Shown piece by piece: positions 1 to 9,802 of a stretch of DNA of 64,000 nucleotides (position 1 is the first letter of the stretch; each line of letters begins with the position of its first letter). The position numbers and the translations under genes were made by a program. This DNA is from [Clostridium] citroniae WAL-17108 (lineage in GTDB: Bacteria > Bacillota > Clostridia > Lachnospirales > Lachnospiraceae), in the NCBI RefSeq assembly GCF_000233455.1, contig NZ_JH376428.1, positions 62,001 to 126,000 on the forward strand, written 5' to 3'. The notes beneath the pieces are model-generated. The model was not told the DNA's origin. It did no database searches and saw only the letters and a program-made list of their open reading frames with translations.

Positions 1-1247
1 AGCCCCTGGATATGGAGGAACTGGCCAGTGCCGTGAGGGAGGCAGTGGAAAACTGCCGCACCATGAGCACGCGCCAGGTGGCCGCCAGGAGCCATGAAAA
101 GGAACTGCTTGGACACCTGTCCATGCTTCTCACGGAACAGAATACGGATTTTATGGAGGAGGCATCCGGGATCATCAACCGCCTGTCCCTCTCCATCACA
201 CCCACCACCTGCTTTTGTGCATTGATCGTGGAGAGCAGGACACCCTTAAGCCTGCTTCCGGAGCAGGGGATGGAACAGATCAGGAAATCATTTACCGGCT
301 TTGTGGCCGACAGGGGAATGCATCAGATGTATCTTCTGAGAGCGGACCGGTACATCATCATTTTCCTGTATTCCGGCACCAGGCAGGAGGAAGAGGTGAT
401 CTGGTCCTGTGCCAAATTCCTGTCCGATCAGATCCGGGATTATTTCCTCTCCTTTATATCCGTGGGTCCCATGGTCAGCGGAATGGAGCGGGCCCATGTC
501 TCCTTCCTGGACGCCCAGGAATATCTGAAGGAAAGCTTTTTCCATGAGTACGGCTCCATCCTCACAAAAGATATGGTCAATGTCCCCTTTCATCCGCCTG
601 CTGACGTGATGCTTGACTTTACCGTTGCCCTGGCGGAAAAACAGGAGGAACACGCTCTTAAACTGGCGGACCGGCTGTACCGCTCCATTGTGCCCAGCAG
701 CATGCTGGGAGCCAGCCAGGTAAAGGATATCTATTACAGATATTTCAGCAAGCTGGATGAGCACAGTATGAACAACTATATTTCCCTGTGGCAGAAGGAG
801 GGCCTGCACGCGGAAAGCATCTGGGACGGTGTTATGGGGTGCGCTACCTTAAAGGAACTCCATGAGCTTTTATGCGCCAAGCTGCGCCTGTATTTTGAGC
901 AGCTAAAGGCAGACAGCGGGGAGAACCCCATTGTGTTCCAGATCAAGGAATTCATACGCCAGAATTACGGAACCGCATCCCTGTCCGTGCCGGATGTCAG
1001 CGAACATGTCCACCTGTCCCCCAGCTATGTGTGCACCATATTTAAAAATGAAACAGGCCAGACCCTGAACCAGTACCTGACGGATTACCGGATCAAGATG
1101 TCCAAGCAGTTCCTCAGCGATCCCCGGTATAAGATAACCGATATATCCTCCAAGGTCGGATACAGCGATGGCAATTATTACAGCAAGGCGTTTAAAAAGC
1201 TGGTGGGGCTTTCCCCTTCTGAATACAGGGAGAAAATGCTGTCATGA
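1..1247 (+). CDS. YesN-type response regulator with AraC output domain, 3' part
   Basis: The reading frame is already open at base 3. The first codons give K-P-L-D, the usual end of a receiver domain (the conserved Lys-Pro), so the start codon and receiver domain lie outside the window. The ATG at 12 is internal. After a helical linker comes a long middle region, then an AraC-type double helix-turn-helix over roughly the last 100 residues (QIKEFIRQNYG ... ISSKVGYSDGNYYSKAFKKLVG ... PSEYR). The stop overlaps the start of the following YesM-type kinase (ATGA), so the two form a two-component pair. In this family such pairs usually control a neighbouring carbohydrate importer; that target would be left of the window. 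The 5' end is missing because of the window edge, not because the gene is broken. Confidence 0.93.
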   Translation, partial: PLDMEELASAVREAVENCRTMSTRQVAARSHEKELLGHLSMLLTEQNTDFMEEASGIINRLSLSITPTTCFCALIVESRTPLSLLPEQGMEQIRKSFTGFVADRGMHQMYLLRADRYIIIFLYSGTRQEEEVIWSCAKFLSDQIRDYFLSFISVGPMVSGMERAHVSFLDAQEYLKESFFHEYGSILTKDMVNVPFHPPADVMLDFTVALAEKQEEHALKLADRLYRSIVPSSMLGASQVKDIYYRYFSKLDEHSMNNYISLWQKEGLHAESIWDGVMGCATLKELHELLCAKLRLYFEQLKADSGENPIVFQIKEFIRQNYGTASLSVPDVSEHVHLSPSYVCTIFKNETGQTLNQYLTDYRIKMSKQFLSDPRYKITDISSKVGYSDGNYYSKAFKKLVGLSPSEYREKMLS

Positions 1248-3130
1248 AAAATCCCATTAACCAGCTGGTCCACCGGTACACCTATGACCTGCGGCTGAAG
1301 ACAAAACTCATCATATCCCATATCATCCTGATCCTTCTGCCCACAGCAGTGCTGTCAGGTTTCTTTTTCCTGCGTATTTACGGGATCGTGATGAAGGACA
1401 ACATACGCTCCGAGCAGGTACTCTCCTCCCAGACAGTCAACTCCATCGAGAACCTGATGTCCCATGTGGCTTCCTCCTCGGATACCATCACCAACTCCCT
1501 GTTTGTGCAGGATATCTTCCGTATCCCCACCGACATAGCAGGAAACAGGACCATTACCACCTCGCGGATGAACAGCCTGTTCCACCTGGCCCAGAACATC
1601 ACGGATACATCCCTGATCACGGATGTGAAGATATACTATGATGACAAGGCTTACAACGACCTTATGCAGTACAACCGGGTGGGAAATGCCCTGTTCATCC
1701 CCATGTCCTCCATTTCCAGCAGCTACTGGTATGGGATCTACAGCTCCTCCGACCGCATCCACCTGCTCTGCCCGGAGCTTTACCTGACACCGGACGAAGC
1801 GGAAAAGAACGGGAAACTGGCTTATATTACAAGGATCCCCTACACAAACGCCGATCAGATGCCGGCCGGCTCCAACACCGCTTCCGCCTATGTGGCGGTC
1901 TATCTGTCCCGGTCAGCCTTTGACGATGTGCTGAGAAAGGATGCCACGGTAAGGGATGAGGCTGCATTTATCATCAATGAACGTGATGTGATCGTGTCGG
2001 CCTCGGACATGAGCCTGGCCGGCATGTATTTCATCCCCCAATCCCAGCTTAGCACCCGTATGGGCACGGAAAAGGAATTTTCCCTTGTATCATTCCTGGA
2101 CAGCACGGCCTATGCCGCTTATTTTCCCATCAATGACACGGACTGGACCATGGTTTCCATTATCCCGGCCCTTCATATCACAGATGCGGGCAGGGGGATG
2201 ATGATGCATTTTGCAGTTGTCTACCTGCTGTTCACCGCGGTCGCCATGTATATCTCATTCCAGCTGTCAAACTCCATTGCGGACCGTATCATTGCCGTGG
2301 CCCTGCAGATGGAAAAGGTGCGCTCCGGGCGTCCACAGCCCATGGACATTGAAGACACCGGCTGCGATGAGGTAGGTGTACTGGCCGATACCTACAACTA
2401 TATGACCGAGGAGATCGGCCTGCTAATGGACAGTCAGAAACAGGCGGCCGATGACTTAAGACGTGCCGAGTTCCGGGCATTGCAGGCCCAGATCAATCCC
2501 CATTTCCTGTACAACACCCTGGACATGATCAACTGGCTTTCCCAGACCGGCCGCAGCGAGGAGGTCACCCAGGCCATCCAGGCCCTTTCCCGTTTCTACA
2601 AGCTGACCTTAAGCCGCAAAAGCCTGATGAATTCCATTGAGACGGAACTCCAGCACGTGAGCCTGTATGTAAAGCTTCAGAACATGCGCTACGATGACTG
2701 CGTCACCTTTGTGATCGATGTCCCGGAGGAGCTTTATGAATATACCATCCCCAAGCTCACCTTCCAGCCCATTGTGGAAAACGCATTTCTCCACGGCATC
2801 ATGACCACGGAAGAAAAAAAAGGCAGCATCCTGCTCACTGGTTGGAGGTCAGGGGATGACATTGAGTTCATCATCTCTGACGATGGAGCAGGCATACCGC
2901 CTGAAAAACTTGATACTTTGATGTATGATGTGGACCATACGGACACTGATTCCGGAGTAAAGCAGCCCGCCATTCCCGGACACATTGGAATCTATAACAC
3001 CAATTTGCGCTTAAAGAGTCTGTATGGCGAGTCCTATGGCCTTTTCTTTACCAGCACGCTGGGGAAGGGCACGGAGGTGACCTTTAAGATTCCGGCACGG
3101 CATATTACGGATTCCCTGGAACGGATGTAG
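1244..3130 (+). CDS. YesM-type sensor histidine kinase
   Basis: 628 residues. An N-terminal membrane helix (about residues 22-44) and a second near 320-340 enclose a large extracellular sensor domain of about 275 residues. A HAMP-like segment follows, then the His_kinase (PF06580-type) core with the phospho-acceptor motif QINPHFLYNTLD (His near 420), and a HATPase domain with NAFLHG and DDGAGIP. This is the standard architecture of kinases that pair with YesN-type AraC regulators. It overlaps the upstream regulator by 4 bases (ATGA), so translation is probably coupled. The ligand is unknown; relatives sense sugars or a binding protein. The gene looks intact. The downstream end of this operon carries a short tandem repeat. 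Confidence 0.93.
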   Translation: MKNPINQLVHRYTYDLRLKTKLIISHIILILLPTAVLSGFFFLRIYGIVMKDNIRSEQVLSSQTVNSIENLMSHVASSSDTITNSLFVQDIFRIPTDIAGNRTITTSRMNSLFHLAQNITDTSLITDVKIYYDDKAYNDLMQYNRVGNALFIPMSSISSSYWYGIYSSSDRIHLLCPELYLTPDEAEKNGKLAYITRIPYTNADQMPAGSNTASAYVAVYLSRSAFDDVLRKDATVRDEAAFIINERDVIVSASDMSLAGMYFIPQSQLSTRMGTEKEFSLVSFLDSTAYAAYFPINDTDWTMVSIIPALHITDAGRGMMMHFAVVYLLFTAVAMYISFQLSNSIADRIIAVALQMEKVRSGRPQPMDIEDTGCDEVGVLADTYNYMTEEIGLLMDSQKQAADDLRRAEFRALQAQINPHFLYNTLDMINWLSQTGRSEEVTQAIQALSRFYKLTLSRKSLMNSIETELQHVSLYVKLQNMRYDDCVTFVIDVPEELYEYTIPKLTFQPIVENAFLHGIMTTEEKKGSILLTGWRSGDDIEFIISDDGAGIPPEKLDTLMYDVDHTDTDSGVKQPAIPGHIGIYNTNLRLKSLYGESYGLFFTSTLGKGTEVTFKIPARHITDSLERM

Positions 3131-3139
3131 GCTCACCGG

Positions 3140-3215
3140 CCGGACGCTGACTCCCCAACCGGACGCTGGCTCCCCAACCGGACGCTGACTCCCCAACCGG
3201 ACGCTGGCTCCCCAA
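3140..3215. repeat. Four tandem 19-bp repeats
   Basis: Four head-to-tail copies of CCGGACGCTGRCTCCCCAA begin at 3140, 3159, 3178 and 3197. Copies 1 and 3 carry A at the R position and copies 2 and 4 carry G, so the array looks like a duplicated 38-bp unit. It lies between the stop of the kinase at 3130 and the convergent TolC-like gene ending at 3248. There is no reading frame and no clear hairpin. Confidence 0.9.
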
Positions 3216-3247
3216 GAAGTACAGACTACCAAAGGAGATGCAGGCTC

Positions 3248-4360
3248 CTAGTTGACCCCTTTCACCTCCCAGCAATAGGACTCATAGGCCTGCACCAGAT
3301 TCATGGACGCAGTCTCCTTGGCCGCCTGCTTTTGTGCGTAGGCGGCTTCCCCTTCCAGGTACTCTGTGTTGGAGAGCAGGCCGGCCGCCTGTTTTCTCTG
3401 AAGAGACTGGTAGATAAGCAGGGCGCTTTCATAGGACTCCAGGGCTGCCTGGTATTGGATGACCCTGGATTCCAGCTCCTGGTAGGCATATTGAATGGAG
3501 GCCTCTGCCGTGCCCTCGGCCTCCCCCACCTGTTTAAATCTCCTGTTGATATCCGCTGTGCTGTAGGCTCTGGTGTGACGTTCGTTCTGGACGTTGGAAT
3601 CATTGCCCACGGCTTTTTGTTTATCTGATTCAAAATCAATGGCGGCAATGGCCTCCATATCCGGGGCCGGTATGGCGCCGATGACAACATCCTCTCTATC
3701 CTCCAGACCCAGCATGGTCAGCAGGCGAAAGCGCAGTTCCCGCTCCTGCTCCCTGAGGGATTCCAGGGAATTGCGCGCAATGTCCAGACTGCTTTTTTCA
3801 GAAAGGACCTGGGCCTGGGTCGCTGAACCGGCTGTACTTTTTCTTACAAGAGCCTGATAGGACGCTTCCAAAGCCTGGACATTTTTTTCGGCAGCATACC
3901 GGTTTTGCGCCATCTGATTGTAGGAGTTCATCAGTGTCTGTGCCGTATATGTATAGGAATCCGCTGACTTTTCTATGGTCCTGGCGCTCTTTTCATCCGT
4001 CAGGTTTTTAATCTGGTTATAGATACGGCTGGCCGATGCCTTCAGCATGGATGCATTGGAGGAATAAACCGCCGATGTCTCCCCATTCTCATTTGAAAGG
4101 TCCTCGGCCTTGTCTTCCATGTTATCCTGTTCCCATTTCATGGTATCCCACATCTCCTGGTAGGCATTGATAGTATCCTCCTGGTCCGCTATGGTTTTTT
4201 TCAGGGTCAGGTTCCCTTCCTTCAGAAGTGTGCGGAGATCATCATATTCCACCCTTACAGCCCCAGAGGGATCAGACTCCTCTCCAAAGGATGTGATGGG
4301 CGGATTCAGGGCCAGAAACGCGCACAGAAACGCGGATATGAGCACACGTTGTTTGTTCAT
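3248..4360 (-). CDS. TolC-family (outer membrane efflux protein-like) secreted protein
   Basis: About 370 residues from the ATG at 4360, chosen because AGGAGGG lies just upstream; an in-frame start at 4408 would overlap the previous gene. A signal peptide (MNKQRVLIS...ALNPPITSFG) is followed by a protein of long helices rich in Ala, Gln, Glu and Ser, in the two-half arrangement of TolC/OEP proteins (long coiled coils such as LEASYQALVRKSTAGSATQAQV and a second at the C-terminus). It is shorter than Gram-negative TolC (about 450-490 residues), which suggests the beta-barrel strands are reduced or absent. It is the last gene of the adaptor-RND-TolC-TolC operon, 14 bases after the paralog. The periplasm-spanning role known for TolC cannot apply directly in a cell without an outer membrane. 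Family call likely; function open. Confidence 0.8.
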   Translation of the reverse strand: MNKQRVLISAFLCAFLALNPPITSFGEESDPSGAVRVEYDDLRTLLKEGNLTLKKTIADQEDTINAYQEMWDTMKWEQDNMEDKAEDLSNENGETSAVYSSNASMLKASASRIYNQIKNLTDEKSARTIEKSADSYTYTAQTLMNSYNQMAQNRYAAEKNVQALEASYQALVRKSTAGSATQAQVLSEKSSLDIARNSLESLREQERELRFRLLTMLGLEDREDVVIGAIPAPDMEAIAAIDFESDKQKAVGNDSNVQNERHTRAYSTADINRRFKQVGEAEGTAEASIQYAYQELESRVIQYQAALESYESALLIYQSLQRKQAAGLLSNTEYLEGEAAYAQKQAAKETASMNLVQAYESYCWEVKGVN

Positions 4361-4374
4361 GCCGATCCCTCCTG

Positions 4375-5535
4375 TCATGATACAGATGCAAGGCCGTTTA
4401 CTGCCCACTGGTAATCCAGCTGCGCCCTTAAAAGTTCCAGTTTCTGGGTTTGCACATTGATCTCCGATGTGGTAAACGAGGATTTTTGTTTTTCATAAGC
4501 ATTCCTGGTCATGGTGCCTGCCTGGAGTTTTCTGTCAGCCGTGTCCATGGTATTCTTTTCAAGCTCATATGTCTGAAGGGCCTGGGCATAGTCTTCCCTG
4601 GCCAGCAGCAGGTTCTGGTACGCATTTTTCACACTGTTGGACGCCACTTCCCTCTGGCTTTTATAGGACTGCTCCAGGCTCTCCCTGTTGCTGACGCTGA
4701 CTGCATTTTCAATCTGTCTTTTCAGTATTTTCAGACTGTAACTATTTTCCAGGGCCAGCGGGATATCGGATTCCAGGGAAATGGATTCCATCCATTCCAG
4801 GTCCGGCTCCGGAACATCACAGATCTCCACATCCGCTCCGTAAGTCCAGCCCAGCATGAGGCAAAGTGTTTCCTTTGTCTTGCCAAGGCTACTGTTTGCA
4901 GATACAATGGATGCCTCGGCTGTGGTCACCGCTTCTTTGGCGGAAAGCAGGTCCGCCTGAGTGCTCATGCCTGCGCTGAGTTTTGTGGCCGTTGATTCAT
5001 AGGCCAGCTGGGACTGGAGCCTGCTTTCCTCCAGCCGCTTAAGGGCATAGGTCTGGCTCCAATAGTCGATCATGCTGCTCTGAGCCTGTTTTACCAGACC
5101 GGCCTCGGTCTGGTCATACCCCAGCTTCTTGGTATCGCCGTCATCCACATTGTCATCCCCTTGCTCCCTCAGCTTATCCACCTGGATCTGGCTGTTCAGA
5201 TAAGAGGACAGACGGCTTGCATAGTCGGAATCACTGGAATCCGGATAATCCATGGTGCCGTACACATCATCCGCAGCATCATAATAATCCTGGGAAATAT
5301 CATCCCGGCTTTCTCCTCTGTACTCCTCGTATTCAATCTGGTTCTGGATGACCGTGTTGTTATACTCATGGACCAGGTCACCGATCTCGTCAAATTCCAG
5401 CCTGTTGTCCCGAAGCTGCGCCCATTTCTCAGCGGTATAGGCAAACTCAGGGCTTCCCGCCAGGGCACTGGCAGGGGTCAGAGCCACGCATATTGCACAA
5501 AGCAGGACCCCTGCCGCCTTTCTTTTACCCGTCAT
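4375..5535 (-). CDS. TolC-family secreted protein, second copy
   Basis: 386 residues from the ATG at 5535, preceded by AAAGGTGAT; a TTG at 5556 is in frame but poorly placed. The signal peptide (MTGKRKAAGVLLCAICVALTPASALA) is clear. The mature part is nearly all helical, with two long coiled-coil stretches (around LKRLEESRLQSQLAYESTATKL and the C-terminal LEKNTMDTADRKLQAGTMTRN). The internal pattern K-L-x-A-G-M/T-S/M-T recurs in both halves, as in TolC-type proteins. It lies between the RND pump and the other TolC-like gene, and the two are diverged paralogs. Two outer-membrane-factor homologs beside one pump hint at a heteromeric partner, but this is inference. Confidence 0.8.
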   Translation of the reverse strand: MTGKRKAAGVLLCAICVALTPASALAGSPEFAYTAEKWAQLRDNRLEFDEIGDLVHEYNNTVIQNQIEYEEYRGESRDDISQDYYDAADDVYGTMDYPDSSDSDYASRLSSYLNSQIQVDKLREQGDDNVDDGDTKKLGYDQTEAGLVKQAQSSMIDYWSQTYALKRLEESRLQSQLAYESTATKLSAGMSTQADLLSAKEAVTTAEASIVSANSSLGKTKETLCLMLGWTYGADVEICDVPEPDLEWMESISLESDIPLALENSYSLKILKRQIENAVSVSNRESLEQSYKSQREVASNSVKNAYQNLLLAREDYAQALQTYELEKNTMDTADRKLQAGTMTRNAYEKQKSSFTTSEINVQTQKLELLRAQLDYQWAVNGLASVS

Positions 5536-5579
5536 GTAATCACCTTTCCTTTTCAAATCCTTTTTTGGGCCGGATCCCG

Positions 5580-8500
5580 CTAAATATCCAGGACCACCCG
5601 CTTCTTGTTGCCGTTCATGATCGCGTAATAGATCGGCAGTATGAACAGGGCTACCAGCACACCCGCTGTCAGTCCTCCGATATTAACCACCGCTAGTCCC
5701 TGGGTAGTGGAACCGCTGCTTCCAATGGCAAGCGCCATAGGGATCATGGACAGGATGGTGGTCAGGCTGGTCATAAGGATGGGGCGGAGCCTGGTGGCGC
5801 CTGCCTCGATCAGGGCTGTCTTTAAATCCATGGTCATTCTGTACTGGTTTACGGTGTCCACGTAAAGGATGCCGTTATTTACCACGGTTCCCACCAGGAT
5901 CAGGAATCCCAGCAGGGAAGTCATACTGATGGACACGCCGGTCAGCTTCAGGAGTCCAAAGGACCCCACCAGGCTGAAGGGAATGGTGGTCATAACCATG
6001 AAGGAAAACTTTGGAGACTCAAACTGGGCCGACATGACTACAAATACCATGAACACGGCAATGGCAATGGCCTGATACAGGGCCGAGAACTCCTCCTGCA
6101 TCATCCGGTCCCTGGAGTTAACGCCTGTGGTAATGGTACCGGACAGGTTGGGATTTATGACCTCGCTGTCAATGACGGATTTCACATTACCGCCCGTGTA
6201 GTCTGCTGTGATCGTGATCTCATAGGACTTATCTGTTTTGGAAATGGAGGCCGGACTGTCCTTAAAATAGATTTCCGCCACATCGGCAAGGGCCACATAA
6301 CCGCCGGAGGGCTTTGACAATATGATCCCCTGTAACTGGTCCACTGTCCTGTACTCCTCCTCCGGGTATTCAGCCATAACGCTGACCTCCCGGCCATCGA
6401 TATCCAGGGTGGTAACCTCCACGCCATCCAGCATCTGGCTTACCATGCTTCCTATCTCGGAAGGGGAAAGTCCCTCCGCCGCCGCCATGACAGGATCCAC
6501 CTCAATGGTCACAATAGGGGCTGTATTTTCAATGCTGGAATGGACATTGGCCACATCCTCCCTGGCTGTCATCTCCTTTACGATCTTATCGCTCACTTCC
6601 TTCAGCTCATCATATTGGGTGCCGTGGAGAATGGTCTCATATCCCCTTCCTCTTCCCATAAAGCTCATGGAAGTGGACGCCTCCACGGTAATTGTACAGT
6701 TGTCAATATCCGACATTTCCTTTTCCCACAGCGCGGCCACATCCTCCGTATCCATGGTTCTGTCATCCTTCAGATAAGCGGTAATAGTACCGCTGCTGTT
6801 GTTATACCGCAGCATGTAGGAATCCACATTTTCATTGGACGCCACAATACCCTCTGCACGGGACAGCATGTCATTGGCCTGGTCGGTGAGAAGGCCGGGC
6901 CTGGTCTCTATGGATACGCTTACGGTTCCCGTGTCATCCGAAGTCATAAGCTCTGTTTCCATGCCGTTTGCCAGCACCAGGGTTGCAATGATGATCGCCA
7001 CCGAAGCAATCATCACCAGGGCTTTGTGTTTTAACAGGCTTGGCATGATGCGCCGGTACGCGTTCTGCATATGGACCACGGGACGGGACATGGGTGCTTT
7101 TTCCATCTCCTTGGGTTTATACATCATATAGCTTAAGGGCACCACGGTCATGGCTGAGAACAGGGATGCGCTCATACAGAACACAATGGTATATCCCAGC
7201 GGTTTGAACATCTGGCCCGTCATACCCTGTAAGAATACCAGTGGGATAAATACCACGCAGGTTGTAATCGTAGAACCGATGATGGACTGGAGCACGATGC
7301 CGGTGCCTCCCAAAGCTGATTTGGCATAGCCCAGCAGTCCCTTGTCCTCACTTTCATCCGTTGCCCTAAAGCAGCTCTCCAGCACCACAATGGAGTTATC
7401 CACCATCATGCCCACGCCAAGCACCAGGGCGCTCATGGTTATGACGTTCAGGGAAAATCCAAAGGAGGTCATGAGGATCAGTGAAAGCAGGATGGAGGTA
7501 GGGATGGAGCTTCCAACGATCAGGGATGCCTTGTAATCCCCGAAAAACACAAAAATAATGATCATGGAAATAACCACGGCCAGCACCATGGTCACGGCCA
7601 CGTCCTGCAGGGAACTTAAAATGCTGTCAGCCGTGTCCCTGGCAATGGTAACGTGGAGATCCTCATCCGCTGCTTCCAGGGAGGCAATGGTTTTCTGCAC
7701 GGCGGACGACACATCCATGGCCGTGCTGCTCTGCTGTTTGGAGATGGACAGGGAAATGGTCTCCTGGCCGTCATATCTGGAAATGCCGCCTCTCTGCTCC
7801 TCCGCCTCATATACATTGGCCACATCCTCCAGGTACACGATCTGTCCGCTGGATGTGGTGATGGGAACACGTTTTAAGTCGTCCAATGTGTCATTCTCCA
7901 CCGAGGTGGTGACGGACAGCTCCAGGTTCCCTGCCACAGCATCACCGGAGGGGTAGGAAAGATTGGCTGCGCTCATAGCTGTCCCGATCTGGCTCATGGT
8001 CAGTTTATACTGGGCCATCTTTTCAGACTGGAGTTCGATCCTTATGTATTCCGAGGAACCTCCCATGGCCTCCACATCGGCCACCGAGGTTATTTTTTCA
8101 AACTCAGGCACCACCTTTTGGTCCACATAATCGTACAGATCCTTTTCTGTTTTGTGGGAAATGGACAGCATCATAGTCGAGCTGGCATTGTTGTTCATTT
8201 CCATGACAGAAGTTTCCACATCATCCGGAAGCTGGCGCTCCAGACTGTCCAGTTTCTTTTTCAAGTCATCATATGCCTCATCCATATCCGTACCGTAGTC
8301 ATATTCCAACATGACCATGGAACGGCCGTCACTGGAGGATGAGGACATGCTCTTTACCCCTTCCAGGGTGCTGACCTCATCCTCTATGGGTTCTGTCACC
8401 AGTTCATTGATATCCTCAGGCCCTGCGCCGGAATATCTTCCCATGACGATCAGCATGGGAGTATCTGTGTCGGGCATCTGCTCCAGGGTAGCTGAAAATA

Positions 8501-8585
8501 CGGAGGAGATACCGAACACCAGCAGGCAAAGCAGGGTCATGACCGTTGCTACCGGCCGTTTTAATACAAGTCTTGTAAGTCCCAT
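5580..8585 (-). CDS. RND-family efflux transporter (HAE1/AcrB-like)
   Basis: 1001 residues, a full-length RND pump: a first membrane helix at the N-terminus (VATVMTLLCLLVFGISSVFS), a large extracytoplasmic loop, six grouped helices around residues 330-540, a second large loop, and a final six-helix group. In TM4 the segment GMMVDNSIVVLES keeps one of the paired acidic residues of AcrB (Asp-Asp becomes Asp-Asn). The TM10 segment VVNNGIL lacks the lysine used in AcrB. As far as I recall this pattern is common in clostridial and Bacteroidetes RND pumps. It starts 11 bases after the adaptor and probably exports a lipophilic compound or peptide using the ion gradient. Substrate unknown. Confidence 0.92.
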   Translation of the reverse strand: MGLTRLVLKRPVATVMTLLCLLVFGISSVFSATLEQMPDTDTPMLIVMGRYSGAGPEDINELVTEPIEDEVSTLEGVKSMSSSSSDGRSMVMLEYDYGTDMDEAYDDLKKKLDSLERQLPDDVETSVMEMNNNASSTMMLSISHKTEKDLYDYVDQKVVPEFEKITSVADVEAMGGSSEYIRIELQSEKMAQYKLTMSQIGTAMSAANLSYPSGDAVAGNLELSVTTSVENDTLDDLKRVPITTSSGQIVYLEDVANVYEAEEQRGGISRYDGQETISLSISKQQSSTAMDVSSAVQKTIASLEAADEDLHVTIARDTADSILSSLQDVAVTMVLAVVISMIIIFVFFGDYKASLIVGSSIPTSILLSLILMTSFGFSLNVITMSALVLGVGMMVDNSIVVLESCFRATDESEDKGLLGYAKSALGGTGIVLQSIIGSTITTCVVFIPLVFLQGMTGQMFKPLGYTIVFCMSASLFSAMTVVPLSYMMYKPKEMEKAPMSRPVVHMQNAYRRIMPSLLKHKALVMIASVAIIIATLVLANGMETELMTSDDTGTVSVSIETRPGLLTDQANDMLSRAEGIVASNENVDSYMLRYNNSSGTITAYLKDDRTMDTEDVAALWEKEMSDIDNCTITVEASTSMSFMGRGRGYETILHGTQYDELKEVSDKIVKEMTAREDVANVHSSIENTAPIVTIEVDPVMAAAEGLSPSEIGSMVSQMLDGVEVTTLDIDGREVSVMAEYPEEEYRTVDQLQGIILSKPSGGYVALADVAEIYFKDSPASISKTDKSYEITITADYTGGNVKSVIDSEVINPNLSGTITTGVNSRDRMMQEEFSALYQAIAIAVFMVFVVMSAQFESPKFSFMVMTTIPFSLVGSFGLLKLTGVSISMTSLLGFLILVGTVVNNGILYVDTVNQYRMTMDLKTALIEAGATRLRPILMTSLTTILSMIPMALAIGSSGSTTQGLAVVNIGGLTAGVLVALFILPIYYAIMNGNKKRVVLDI

Positions 8586-8596
8586 GGTATGCCTCC

Positions 8597-9709
8597 CTAT
8601 TCTGCCTGATCCGCACTGCTGTCCTGCGCCTGGCCGGATTCTTCTCTCAGCTGAACCCTGGCCCCTTCATACAGGTTGGAGCTCCAGGTGCTTACCACCA
8701 TGTCATCCTCTGAAATGCCGGACAGGATCTCAGCCTTCTCGGAATCATAAAGCCCCACTTCCACCTGCACCATCTGCGCTATGCCGTCTTTATAGAGATA
8801 TACATACCCGTCCCCGCCGCTGTAGTAAACAGCATCCACCGGTATGGTCATTGCATTTTCCGTATATTCCGTTACCAGACTCAGTTTAACGGTGCTGCCT
8901 GTCGCTATGCCGTCCGCGTCTTTAAGTTCTGCCTTAACCTTAAACAGACCTGTATCCGAGTCCACCATGGAACTGATCTCACTGATATTTGCCTGGTAAG
9001 TCACCCCGTCCTTCTGGATATCCAGCGCATCCCCGGATGCTATGTTACCCATCATCCGCTCCGTCACGTAAAAGGATACGCGTTTCTCTCCCTCCCCTGC
9101 AATGACGCACAGCTGGGCCGACTGGGACACGCGGTCATGTACTTCTATATCGCAGCTCTCGATCTTGCCGCTGATGGGAGCTGTCACCGTGCTGTATTCC
9201 ACCTGTTTTTCATAGGCCAGCTTTGCCGATTCATACTGCAGCCTGGCTGACTTGACCTGGTTGGAGTACTGCTCATATTCCTGATCCGAGAGGTCGCCGC
9301 TGTTATAAAGGATCTGCATCCTGCTGAGATTGCTCTGGGCCTCGGAAAGGGAAACAAAGGCCGCATCCATGGAATTCTTGGATGTCTCCACCTGCTCCGT
9401 GTCAATCTCACAGAGCACCTGTCCCTGTTCCACCACATCTCCGGACTTAACCAGAACGCTGGTCACATCACCGGAGGCTTTGGCATACACATAGACAAAA
9501 TCAGAGGGCTCCACGGTTCCGGTAAGGCCAGTGGTCAGTCTGATATCCCCCTTAACCGGGTTTTGGGCCTTTACAATGGTAGGGGAAGCTTCCTGGCCTG
9601 CCCCCATGGCTTTTTTCTGTCCCTTATCCATTCCTGACAGCACCAAAAGGACTGCCACAACCGCTACAGCTGCCCCAATCCCAATCTTAACCTTCATGCT
9701 CTTTTCCAT
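8597..9709 (-). CDS. Periplasmic-adaptor-like protein of RND system (HlyD/AcrA family)
   Basis: 370 residues, ATG at 9709 with AAAGGAGAG upstream. An N-terminal membrane anchor (KIGIGAAVAVVAVLLVLSG) is followed by a split lipoyl/barrel-sandwich region (VYAKASGDVTSVLVKSGDVVEQGQ and STVTAPISGKIESCDIEVHD), a helical hairpin between them (about residues 105-170), a beta-barrel domain, and a membrane-proximal domain ending in an acidic tail. It is the first gene of the operon and would bridge the pump to the TolC-like proteins. It is transcribed away from an OmpR-type regulator gene, its most likely controller. Confidence 0.92.
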   Translation of the reverse strand: MEKSMKVKIGIGAAVAVVAVLLVLSGMDKGQKKAMGAGQEASPTIVKAQNPVKGDIRLTTGLTGTVEPSDFVYVYAKASGDVTSVLVKSGDVVEQGQVLCEIDTEQVETSKNSMDAAFVSLSEAQSNLSRMQILYNSGDLSDQEYEQYSNQVKSARLQYESAKLAYEKQVEYSTVTAPISGKIESCDIEVHDRVSQSAQLCVIAGEGEKRVSFYVTERMMGNIASGDALDIQKDGVTYQANISEISSMVDSDTGLFKVKAELKDADGIATGSTVKLSLVTEYTENAMTIPVDAVYYSGGDGYVYLYKDGIAQMVQVEVGLYDSEKAEILSGISEDDMVVSTWSSNLYEGARVQLREESGQAQDSSADQAE

Positions 9710-9802
9710 TATCTCTCTCCTTTGCCTTTATCCATTCGTCTCATATAGTAAAGGTTCAAGATAAATTAAACATTAACAAATCCCTAATGTACGTAAAATA
9801 AA

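Noticed and set aside
5580..8585. Long open frames opposite the RND gene and other large genes
   Set aside because: They are antisense shadows with no ribosome site and no recognisable domain.
9786..9797. ATGTACGTAAAA near the RND operon resembling an AraR box
   Set aside because: Only one half of the palindrome matches; the two real boxes are perfect in the core.
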